From: Methylocystis echinoides
Lineage (GTDB): Bacteria > Pseudomonadota > Alphaproteobacteria > Rhizobiales > Beijerinckiaceae
Assembly: GCF_027923385.1 (NCBI RefSeq)
Contig: NZ_BSEC01000003.1
Span: forward strand, 62,001 to 126,000
Length of the DNA: 64,000 nucleotides
Direction of reading: 5' to 3'
A model generated the notes under the pieces. It was not told the DNA's origin and ran no database searches. It saw nothing but the letters and a program-made list of their open reading frames with translations. Positions 1 through 7,236 of this stretch are shown in pieces. The position numbers and the translations under genes are program-made. Numbering within the stretch: position 1 is the first letter of the stretch; every line of letters starts with the position of its first letter.

Positions 1-128
1 AGATTAACTAAGGCAGTGACGCCGAGGAAAACAATAATTGGCAGACCCAGCATCAAGGGAATTCTAGCTTTCCACGGCAATGAAGAAAACCAAGCACCAC
101 TTTTAGCTGCTGTAGAATTGGCAGGCAT
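1..128 (-). CDS. N-terminus of an unidentified membrane protein (partial)
   Basis: Reading the minus strand from an ATG at 126-128 gives 42 codons open to the window edge. The first 25 residues are polar and carry an Arg/Lys stretch. A hydrophobic helix follows (LMLGLPIIVFLGV), as expected for a first transmembrane segment or signal anchor. A GAGGG lies about 8 bases before the ATG. Only the start is visible, so the family cannot be named. Sensor or chemoreceptor proteins often begin this way, but that is a guess. The stretch reads AT-richer than the rest of the window. Confidence 0.4.
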   Translation of the reverse strand, partial: MPANSTAAKSGAWFSSLPWKARIPLMLGLPIIVFLGVTALVN

Positions 129-323
129 ACGCAGCGCCCTCGCGTGAAAGTTGGCCAAAACTTCGTTAAGATCGCATGTTGCGGCCTTGACGAAAGCAAG
201 ACAGCGAAGGTTGCCCAAGCCTCATTGTATTGATCAACGGCCCCTGAGTTCTGAAGCGAAGCGCAACACCCCCCTGCCGATGGGATATCGGCTGGTTGTT
301 CAAGCCATTACGGGAGTGTTGCC

Positions 324-738
324 ATGCGAGCCTACTCGCACCTGTCCGAGGAAGAAAGAGGTCAGATCGCAGCCCAGCGTGCGGCCGGCCGGTCCCTGGG
401 AGCCATCGCCCGTCAACTCGGGCGAGCGAAGACCACGATCTCACGGGAACTCCGGCGTAATGCCCTGCCGTCTGGCGGATGCTCGCCCCTGCACGCCGCC
501 GGAGCCTACATCTGGCGTAGGCGGCGTGCGGCCCTTATCGAGAAGGACGCTCGCCTTCAGACCTGACCGCCTGGCGGAGGGCTGGTCGCCAGTACAGATC
601 GCCGGCTGGCTCAAGAGCGGCGCCGAGCGTGGTCTGGGAGCGATCGGTTGTGAGGCCATCTACGCTTTCATCTACCGCGCTTGCCAAAACGCCGCTGAGC
701 TTTGGCGATATCTGGCGCGGCTTGGCTCGAGGGATTGA
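324..738 (+). pseudogene. IS30-family transposase remnant
   Basis: The first frame (from ATG 324) carries the typical IS30 N-terminal helix-turn-helix: YSHLSEEERGQIAAQ, then GRSLGAIARQLGRAKTTISREL. It then loses frame. Homology resumes in another frame with SPVQIAGWLKSGAERG and GCEAIYAFIYRA, and stops at 738. The catalytic core (DDE region) is absent and there is at least one frameshift, so this is a dead fragment. No inverted repeats could be delimited. Confidence 0.75.
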
Positions 739-1598
739 GCGACCGCAGAAAATTCCCGCAAGACTCTGTGCGTTGAAGGCGGAGGACGAGCCGCTATTGG
801 AGGCGCTCGCGCGCATGATGGATTGTTGGTCGCCCCTGGAGAAGCCTTGGTGTTTCCTTGCAATTGAGGCGCTGCTTCCGCCGTCAACGTTCTGGCGCGC
901 CTTCCACCAGCATTGGCGAAGCTTCCAACAGCCGCCGCTCGGGCGTTACCTTTGGTCGCTTGGACGAAGGCGTCTTCATTAGCGCGTTGATTACATGCCT
1001 CCTGACGAAGCGGCGGCCTTTGCCGCTCTTCCGGAAGCGCTGAGGCATTACAGAGGGCAGGACGATCTATCCCGGGGCGCGCTGTCCTGGCGATGGAGCG
1101 AGGGCGCGGGCGAAGAACGCTGCAAGGAAGGCTCGTGCATCGAGGCGAAGGCGGTCAAGTCAGCCGTCGCCGGTCTCTACGCGAGGAAGGCCGAACGGAC
1201 ATCGTTCTCTTCCGCTGGAGGTACGTCGCCACGCTGCGATGACGCAGATATTGGTTTGTTCGCATTCGGGGACCGGTATATGGTTGCTTTGGCGTCCGTT
1301 CGCTACTTCGAATTGCCCGCCGGTCACCGCTTTTTGTCGCGGGGGAGCGCTGATGCTCGATATCGGCTATGTGGCGCTTCTCGATTTTTTCGTGAGGATA
1401 AAGCGAATTTCGAATAAATCGCGGTCGCGGTTTTACCCTAATCGCCCCGTTGCGCCGTTTGCGCCGCCAGAAGGCGCGCGCGAATATAACGCGGCGAGGC
1501 GCGACGAGCCGAGCGCGGAAAAGTCTACACGCGGACGCGAGGCGTCCTGATTCTTGGTTTCCGCCAGTGGCGAAAAGTTCCAACCGGCGGATCGTCTC
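739..1598. other. decayed region without an intact gene
   Basis: Apart from the weak remnant at 995-1250, no reading frame here has convincing protein character. Overlapping open frames exist on both strands but read as shadows in GC-rich DNA. Short stretches look like pieces of older genes broken by frameshifts, for example a LVAPGEALVFP reading near 820-870. Confidence 0.5.
995..1250 (+). pseudogene. possible decayed protein remnant
   Basis: A frame from ATG 995 reads PPDEAAAFAALPEALRHYRGQ followed by SRGALSW. This resembles the RGQ...LSWT pattern of small accessory-region proteins whose function is not established. The rest of the expected sequence is scattered over other frames, so if the resemblance is real the gene has several indels. 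This is a weak call by eye. Confidence 0.25.
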
Positions 1599-1841
1599 TT
1601 ACTGCTCGTTTTGGAAGAAGCGACCGACGACGGCTCTCTCGGCCACGGCCCCAGCAATGGCCGGCGCCAGCATTTGTTCGGCGACGAGCGCGACTGCAAG
1701 CCAGACGTCGTATCCACCCAAATCGCCGCAGTCCAGCCTGGCGGCGGCGTAGCGTCTGGCGGTCAGCGGCCCCCGCTCGCTGCACCTACTGACGAGCGCC
1801 CGTGCGTGGATTTCAATCGCCTGTTCGAGAGAGATAAACAT
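1599..1841 (-). CDS. small hypothetical protein
   Basis: This encodes 80 residues from the ATG at 1839-1841 (an earlier ATG at 1850 is possible). The N-terminus reads MFISLEQAIEIHARAL, followed by a Cys/Arg-rich middle and GGYDVWLAVALVAEQML. The amphipathic pattern looks like a real small alphaproteobacterial protein rather than a shadow. I do not recognise a characterised family. It stands alone between decayed stretches. The last ~15 residues may be altered. Confidence 0.45.
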   Translation of the reverse strand: MFISLEQAIEIHARALVSRCSERGPLTARRYAAARLDCGDLGGYDVWLAVALVAEQMLAPAIAGAVAERAVVGRFFQNEQ

Positions 1842-2580
1842 GAGCCACATTCTAACTGGCGCCGGTTGCGCAAAGCAATTCTATCGCTCCCGGAGACATC
1901 GGCAAAGCGCATGGCGCCGGACTGTCATCTTTGCTTCGGACGAAGCTGGTCCGTGGGTGGGCGGAAACCCGACCGTTCGGACGTCAGTGGCGTCTAAGAA
2001 TCAATCTCCAACGCTCAAACCCCCAGTTGCACGTTGGACTCGCCGGCGGGCGCCTTTGTTGTTTACGGCGTCGCAGTCGCCGATCGCCTGCGCCTGCGTT
2101 CGCGACGTTTTCGCGACATGTCAGTCCGACGGAGCTTACGGTCTTCGGTGGGGCGATGATGCCTGTGGATGGGCACTTTGGAAGAGGCGGCGGCGGGCTA
2201 GCGTGTGCGTTTTTCGCTCCACCCGGGGGGGGGCGCAGCGTTTAAGACCAATGAGCTCCCGTCGGGCGCGGCGCTTTTTCGAGGCGGCGAAGGTCCCCGG
2301 GACGAGGGCGATTTCGTCTAGCTTGGCCTTGTTGGTCGCCGATCCGGTCCGGGCCAGCCCCGGTCCCCGCGCTCGGGCAATTGCACTGCGGGCATCCCAG
2401 GCAGGCGGCCGACCTCGCAAGCGTGCTTGGCAAGAAACGGCTGAGAATAAGTCCACGGCAATGTCGCTGGGCGAGGCTCAGAAAGTTATTCATTGTGACA
2501 GTGCCATGTGGAATAGATGACATCCCCATTACAGCGGCGGTGCAACAGTCGCCCTACCCGAAGTCATAGAGCTGGAGATC
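1842..2580. other. intergenic/decayed stretch, no convincing gene
   Basis: A long plus-strand open frame (1840-2520) and minus-strand frames exist, but their compositions are Arg/Ser/Ala-rich without recognisable motifs. I treat them as chance frames. A run of nine G residues lies at 2225-2233. The promoter for the 2581 gene is presumably near the end of this stretch, but no clear -35/-10 was identified. Confidence 0.45.
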
Positions 2581-2775
2581 ATGATGCAGGACGAAAAAGC
2601 GCCTGAAACCGGCGACGCGGCGCGCATGCGCGCATGGCTTGAGGGGGTGGGCGGCAATCTCTTCCTCGGAGAAGGGAAGTTAAAATCGGTGAAGATATCC
2701 AAAAAAGGGACGAAGCTTACGCTCGTCGTCAAAAAGAAGAAGGATAAGCTGGCAAGCCAGTCAACGACTGCCTGA
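2581..2775 (+). CDS. small Lys-rich hypothetical protein
   Basis: This 64-residue protein has an acidic N-terminal half and a strongly basic C-terminal half (KSVKISKKGTKLTLVVKKKKDK). A GGAG sits 4-8 bases before the tandem ATG codons. No domain is recognised. It ends 24 bases before the CYTH-CHAD gene on the same strand, so the two are probably cotranscribed. A basic tail next to a polyphosphate-associated domain protein would fit an anion-binding role, but that is inference only. Confidence 0.6.
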   Translation: MMQDEKAPETGDAARMRAWLEGVGGNLFLGEGKLKSVKISKKGTKLTLVVKKKKDKLASQSTTA

Positions 2776-2799
2776 CGTAAATTCTGGATCGCGCGAGCC

Positions 2800-4371
2800 A
2801 TGGTGAAAGACGCGTCGCAGCCTTCCCCGTTGCCGCCTGTCGACGAACTTAAGCGGCACAGTGATAGGGAGGTGGAAGTCAAGCTGGAATGTCCGCCCGA
2901 TCTTCTCCCTTCGCTCTTCACTCTCGAGCCGTTGGCCGGAGCAATCGTTCGTCCACGCGCGCAAAGGCTCGTCGCAACCTATTTTGATACGCCAGGCGAC
3001 GCGCTGGATCGCGCGGGAATGTCGTTGCGCTTGCGCAAGGCAGGCGCCCAACGCGTCATGACCCTCAAATGGGCGCTCCGGGAAAGTAGCGGCTTCTCGC
3101 GGGGAGAGGCGGAAGCGCCGTTCCGAGGCGATCAACCGGATGTAAATGTCTTCGGGCCGGAAATTTCGAAGAGAGTGGAGGAGAGGATGCGCGGCGAAAC
3201 GCTGGCGCCGCGTTTCGAAACACGGGTGCGCCGTCGGACGGCGGAATTGTCTCTAGGGGCTTCGGTCGTGGAAATCGCCCTCGACGAGGGCGAAATTGTC
3301 GCAGCCGAAGCCCGGCGCAAAATTTCGGAATGTGAGTTGGAGTTGAAAGACGGCGAGCCGGCCGCGCTTTTTGGCTTGGCCGCGCAGTTGACGCGCGCGG
3401 GACTGAGGGTCAGCCCAGAGTCGAAATCGCGACGCGGCTTTCTCTTGGCCCGGTGCGAAAAGCCGTCTGAGGTCCGAGCCGTAGCGCCGCGGTTGGATGC
3501 GGGAGCATCGATCGAAGACGCGATAAACGCCGTTATCCAAAATGCGCTGACGCAATTTATTGAAAACTGGCCGGCGTTGCTGGACGGGGACCACCCCGAA
3601 TCGGTCCATCAGATGCGGGTCGCCCTCAGGCGACTTCGCGCAGCGCTCGCGCTGTTTGAACGAGCATTTCCGGGCGCGGGTTTCACGAGATTTCGTGACG
3701 ATGCGAAACGCCTGGCGACCGCGCTCGGGCCGGCGCGTGATCAAGACGTATTCATCGCGCTTGTTTCTGAGGGGCCACTCGCGGTCTTCGCCTCCGAGCC
3801 CTCCTTCGAGGCGCTCCTTTCTGCATCCTCCTTAAGGCGTCACGATGCATATCGAACAGCCAAGGAAACGATCTGCGCGCCCGAAACCTCCCGTTTTGCA
3901 CTCGAGTTACAAGCCTTCGTGGCGTCGAGAGGGTGGCGCAATGCGCTGGGAACGCAAGAACTCCCAAGTCTCGTGCGTCCCGCGCGGAGCCTCGCGGACG
4001 AGGCAATCGAGAGACTTTACAGGCGCGCCCGAAAGCTTGGCAAAGACATGTTGGTCGCCGAACCGCCTCAGCGTCACCGTCTGCGCATCACCTTGAAAAA
4101 CCTCCGCTACGCCTCGGAGTTTTTCGGCTCTCTGTACAGTCCAGCTGGGGTCAAAAAATTCACAAAAGTCATCAGCGCGCTGCAGGATGCGCTCGGAGCC
4201 CATAACGACGCGGTCTCTGCATTGAAGTTGGTCGAAGACGACGCCATACCCTCAGAATTGCGGGCGACCGGGATTGTCCTCGGCTGGTGCGCCCGAGAGA
4301 TCGATAGCCCGGAACCTTACTTGAGGGACTACTGGCTGGCTTTCAAAAGTGCCCGTTGCTTCTGGAGGTAA
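2800..4371 (+). CDS. CYTH and CHAD domain-containing protein
   Basis: This 523-residue protein has an N-terminal CYTH (triphosphate tunnel) domain at about residues 20-215, with the signature EVEVKLE near residue 25 and a TYFDTPGDALDRAGMSLRLR segment. A C-terminal CHAD domain (about 235-520) has conserved His/Arg helices: ESVHQMRVALRRLRAAL, GPARDQDVF and HRLRITLKNLRYASEFFG. CYTH enzymes act on triphosphates, and CHAD domains bind inorganic polyphosphate. The fused architecture is well known in bacteria. It follows the Lys-rich small protein and begins the metal/stress island. Exact substrate is not predictable. Confidence 0.92.
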   Translation: MVKDASQPSPLPPVDELKRHSDREVEVKLECPPDLLPSLFTLEPLAGAIVRPRAQRLVATYFDTPGDALDRAGMSLRLRKAGAQRVMTLKWALRESSGFSRGEAEAPFRGDQPDVNVFGPEISKRVEERMRGETLAPRFETRVRRRTAELSLGASVVEIALDEGEIVAAEARRKISECELELKDGEPAALFGLAAQLTRAGLRVSPESKSRRGFLLARCEKPSEVRAVAPRLDAGASIEDAINAVIQNALTQFIENWPALLDGDHPESVHQMRVALRRLRAALALFERAFPGAGFTRFRDDAKRLATALGPARDQDVFIALVSEGPLAVFASEPSFEALLSASSLRRHDAYRTAKETICAPETSRFALELQAFVASRGWRNALGTQELPSLVRPARSLADEAIERLYRRARKLGKDMLVAEPPQRHRLRITLKNLRYASEFFGSLYSPAGVKKFTKVISALQDALGAHNDAVSALKLVEDDAIPSELRATGIVLGWCAREIDSPEPYLRDYWLAFKSARCFWR

Positions 4372-4684
4372 CATCAATGTGTGCGCCCTTTTGAAGCCAC
4401 GCGTGGGTGTCATCCGAATGCAATATAACGTCGGGGATGCGTATCTGCCTTCAAAAAATTCAAGGTAACCTACGCGCCATCGCGGCCGAACACGCCATGT
4501 TAGTGTCGATCCCAGGGATCGTACCCGCTTCGCTGAACCGATGTACCGGCCGCGTGACGATCTAACTCGAGAGCGACGCCACCCATGGGGCCGCTCAGCA
4601 GGAAACGCTGGCCCTCCCGATTTGGATAAGGGTTTCCGGCGAGGAAAGCGGGAATGTCGAGGAGCGCTTCGCGCCCTCAAGTTT
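4372..4684. other. intergenic stretch, nothing identified
   Basis: This is 313 bases between converging genes. Minus-strand frames crossing it are Arg/Ser-rich and lack motifs. No rho-independent terminator with a clear T-run was seen. Confidence 0.45.
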
Positions 4685-4852
4685 TTATGACGCTATTCCC
4701 GTGGCCGCATGCCCCCGCGCGAGACGTCTGTAGAAGGGGAACAGGAGGATCAGGCCGCCGACGAGGAGTAGCAACTGGCCTATCGTCCCTTCGTTGCTGG
4801 CAAGGCCCTGGATCAGCAAAGCGGCGCCGATCAACCGGATGAGTATTCCCAT
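4685..4852 (-). CDS. 55-aa small membrane protein
   Basis: The frame starts at ATG 4850-4852 and stops at 4685-4687. It reads MGILIRLIGAALLIQGLASN, then a GTIGQLLLLVGGLILLFPFY helix, and ends in a short basic tail (RRLARGH). Two hydrophobic segments fill most of the protein. AAGGAC lies about 8 bases upstream, overlapping the end of the preceding 70-aa gene, so the pair is translationally linked. No family is recognised. Its place beside HMA2/DUF5132/P-ATPase genes suggests an accessory membrane role in that island. Confidence 0.6.
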   Translation of the reverse strand: MGILIRLIGAALLIQGLASNEGTIGQLLLLVGGLILLFPFYRRLARGHAATGIAS

Positions 4853-4856
4853 TTTC

Positions 4857-5069
4857 TCAAGTCCTTTGCGCCATCTTTACCGCTTCGTCGCTGGCCGCAA
4901 TCAACAAGCCGAGAAGCGCGCCAAGGGGACCAATGACCAACAAAGCGAGCAGCGCTGTTTTGTCTGGGCTATCGTTATGATTGGAGAGAACTTCGAGCGA
5001 CAACGCCCCGAGCCCCGCAGCGTTCAGATAGCCGGTGACGATGTTGATCAAGATGGCGAAGGCTTTCAT
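4857..5069 (-). CDS. 70-aa small membrane protein
   Basis: The sequence begins MKAFAILINIVTGYLNAAGL and contains a second strongly hydrophobic stretch, TALLALLVIGPLGALLGLLI, before a short charged end (DEAVKMAQRT). This is a two-helix membrane protein with a polar loop (SNHNDSPDK). It is directly followed, with a 4-base gap, by another small membrane protein gene on the same strand. I do not recognise the family. Confidence 0.6.
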   Translation of the reverse strand: MKAFAILINIVTGYLNAAGLGALSLEVLSNHNDSPDKTALLALLVIGPLGALLGLLIAASDEAVKMAQRT

Positions 5070-5182
5070 TCTCGTGCCTCCCGACTAACCGGACGCGCGG
5101 CGTCGAGATCGAGATTCTCGCCCGCAAGATGACACGCGGATGACAGTCTTGGTGAGGAGGTCTGTTACGGCGAGGCGAGACG

Positions 5183-5620
5183 CTATTCCCCGTCCGTCAT
5201 GCCGTTATGGCGCCAGAGGCCCCCGAGGTTGCTTGCGTACCAGAGCAATGTCAAAGCCGGCGGGACAACCTTTTCACGAGAGATCTGCCATATGGCTAGC
5301 CCAGCGAGCGCGAGGGCGACAATAAGCTTGGGGTCGAATTCAACCTTTAGGTCCAGCGACGGCGCGACGGGCGCCGAGCGGAGGTTGAAAAGCCCCGCGG
5401 TGCGCGCGGCGTCGCCGAGTTCATCGAGTGGGTTGAAATGGGCGATCAAAACGCTGCCGGTCAGCGGCCTCGTCTCAACGTCGAAGACGCCGGGCAGCGA
5501 CGATAATCCGCTTGCCACGGAGGCAAAAAAGGCGGCGTCGCCCCGACGGTCGGGGAGGCGCAGCCGGGTCCGACCGGGCATGGTGTGCGCCACTTCAGCA
5601 GCAGGCAAGTCGACGCTCAT
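5183..5620 (-). CDS. HMA2-like domain membrane protein
   Basis: This 145-residue protein starts 2 bases after the stop of the DUF5132-like gene. Residues about 12-70 contain PGRTRLRLPDRRGD, LSSLPGVFDVETRPLTGSVL and AHF. This matches the non-CXXC heavy-metal-associated-like module (HMA_2 type) and is the same pattern found at the N-terminus of the nearby P-ATPase (AGRVRLRH, LTGSVLIEY). A hydrophobic helix follows (LIVALALAGLAIW). The metal-binding CXXC of classical HMA domains is absent. It probably works with the ATPase, an inference from shared domain and neighbourhood. Confidence 0.75.
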   Translation of the reverse strand: MSVDLPAAEVAHTMPGRTRLRLPDRRGDAAFFASVASGLSSLPGVFDVETRPLTGSVLIAHFNPLDELGDAARTAGLFNLRSAPVAPSLDLKVEFDPKLIVALALAGLAIWQISREKVVPPALTLLWYASNLGGLWRHNGMTDGE

Positions 5621-5622
5621 GA

Positions 5623-5967
5623 TCAGCGCTCTTTCGCCTGGGACGCGGGGGCCTCTTCTCTTGATTCATCCGTAGGCTCGGCCTTCGGCTTTTCTTCCGC
5701 CCTTGGCGCCTCATGGGGAGGCTTCTTCTGCGCGCCCGCCATGGCCGCTGCAAAAATATCGGCGACTGCCTCGGCCTTTGCTTCGGCGAACAGATCCTCC
5801 GCCGCCTCCATCATCTCGGCACCCTGGGTTCGCGCCTCGTGCAAAGCCATAATGGCCGCCTTGAGTGCGGCTTTCGCCGCGGGCCGCGCGCGGGAGCCCC
5901 CGCGCGTCAGCAAGATCGTCGCGGCTGCGCCGGTCAACGCTCCCAATGCAAATCCCAAGGGCTTCAT
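5623..5967 (-). CDS. DUF5132-like protein
   Basis: The ATG at 5965-5967 was chosen because GGAG lies 10 bases upstream; longer upstream frames lack a start signal. The protein has 114 residues. The N-terminus MKPLGFALGALTGAAATILL is a membrane anchor. It is followed by a basic Ala-rich segment and a long amphipathic Ala/Glu helix (AEAKAEAVADIFAAAM). The C-terminal tail is very polar (Lys/Glu/Pro). The layout matches DUF5132-type proteins found beside HMA2 proteins and P-type ATPases. Function unknown. Confidence 0.65.
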   Translation of the reverse strand: MKPLGFALGALTGAAATILLTRGGSRARPAAKAALKAAIMALHEARTQGAEMMEAAEDLFAEAKAEAVADIFAAAMAGAQKKPPHEAPRAEEKPKAEPTDESREEAPASQAKER

Positions 5968-6094
5968 GAATGAGAATCTCCAATAGGCGGCGGGGTCTCG
6001 TTTGTCGGATGCTACGACCGGCAGACCTCTCGTATGGCCCCCGTTCTTGCGCCGCGCCGCCAAGGAGACCGCACCGTCTGACGAGATTATGAAG

Positions 6095-6159
6095 CTTTTG
6101 TGACGGTTTTCGCTTTCCGTGGGGTGCGCAACTTTCACGCGAAGGCATAACTTTTGTGA
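6095..6159. promoter_or_regulatory. direct repeat in divergent promoter region
   Basis: The 9-base word CTTTTGTGA occurs at 6095-6103 and again at 6151-6159, 56 bases apart (start to start), both followed by a pyrimidine and GG. They lie between the divergent DUF5132-like and MgtE-like genes and may be regulator sites shared by the two transcription units. Chance repetition cannot be excluded. Confidence 0.25.
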
Positions 6160-6213
6160 TGGAAAACACGGCAACTTGTGAGAAAAGGCCAAGAGCCTCA
6201 CAGACGGCAAGAC

Positions 6214-7200
6214 ATGAACGACACATCGGCTGTTCCTCTCGACCCATCGGAAATCTTAACTTACCTCGTCTCTTTCGTGCCGGTTGCCGCCGAGTGGGAA
6301 ACAGCTGGACAGTTCCGGGCGCGGTTTCTGGGTGAGCCTTACGAAGACGCCTCGCATGTCTTTCTGCTCGCGCAGGACAACCGCCTCCTTGGCATCGTCG
6401 CGATGAGGGATCTGCTTGCGGCTCCGGACGCCACGCCGCTGATGGCGATAGCGCGAGAAGGCGATCCCTACCGGGTCTTCCTCGACACCGATCCGGTAGA
6501 TGCTGCAAGCCAGGCGATTCATGCGGGCCTTTCAATTCTCGCGGTCTGCGATGCGCAGGGCCGTCTCCTTGGCGCGATACCCGCTCGGGCCTTGATGACG
6601 ATTCTTCGAAACGCGCATATCGAAGATCTCCATCATATGGCGGGCATTCTCAACAAGTCGGAAGCTGCGAAGGAGGCGCTCACCGCGCCACCGCACCGGC
6701 GCGCGATGTATAGGTTGCCGTGGCTTCTCGTCGGCATGGCGGGCATGGCTGTTTCAACCGCGCTGATCTCGCGCTACGAAACCTCGCTCAGCACACACGT
6801 CGCGGTCGCCTTTTTTATCCCGGCTATAGTTTATCTGGCGGACTCAGTCGGCACGCAGTCCGAAGTCGTCGTCGTTCGGGGCTTGTCCTTGACCGATTCC
6901 GCACTGCTGCCGCTGTTTTTCGGCGAGCTTGGCACGGGCGCCCTGCTCGGTTCGATACTCGGATGCCTGGCCTTCCCCGTCATTTGGCTTGCCTTCTCGA
7001 ACATCGGACTGGCGGCGGCGGTGGCGCTTGCCCTGGCCGTCGCCAGCACCATCGCGACTGCCTTCGGCTTCATGATGCCCTGGCTCTTTGCCCGGCTCGG
7101 TTATGATGCGGCGCTCGGTTCGGGGCCGGTCGCCACGGTCGTGCAGGACTCTTTCTCGCTGCTTACCTATTTTGTCGCGGCTTCGCTGTTCGTATTCTGA
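6214..7200 (+). CDS. MgtE-like divalent cation transporter with CBS domains
   Basis: I chose the ATG at 6214 (MNDTSAVPLDPSEILTYLVS); a GTG 36 bases upstream is also open. The protein has about 328 residues. Residues ~20-140 form two CBS repeats (VFLLAQDNRLLGIVAMRDLL and SILAVCDAQGRLLGAIPARAL). Five hydrophobic helices follow, including AFFIPAIVYLADSVGTQSEVV, which corresponds to the MgtE channel-domain segment. It lacks the usual long MgtE N-domain. MgtE proteins carry Mg2+ and sometimes other divalent ions. It lies 36 bases before the P-ATPase. Confidence 0.85.
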   Translation: MNDTSAVPLDPSEILTYLVSFVPVAAEWETAGQFRARFLGEPYEDASHVFLLAQDNRLLGIVAMRDLLAAPDATPLMAIAREGDPYRVFLDTDPVDAASQAIHAGLSILAVCDAQGRLLGAIPARALMTILRNAHIEDLHHMAGILNKSEAAKEALTAPPHRRAMYRLPWLLVGMAGMAVSTALISRYETSLSTHVAVAFFIPAIVYLADSVGTQSEVVVVRGLSLTDSALLPLFFGELGTGALLGSILGCLAFPVIWLAFSNIGLAAAVALALAVASTIATAFGFMMPWLFARLGYDAALGSGPVATVVQDSFSLLTYFVAASLFVF

Positions 7201-7236
7201 AGGAGTGAGACGCCTTGCTGTTATGGCGCCAAGATC

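Noticed and set aside
1840..2520. 226-aa plus-strand open frame
   Set aside because: Arg/Ser/Ala-rich composition without any motif, several competing frames on both strands, and no ribosome site; treated as chance in GC-rich DNA.
2761..3744. Minus-strand frames opposite the CYTH-CHAD gene
   Set aside because: They are antisense to a clearly recognised protein and have no motifs of their own.
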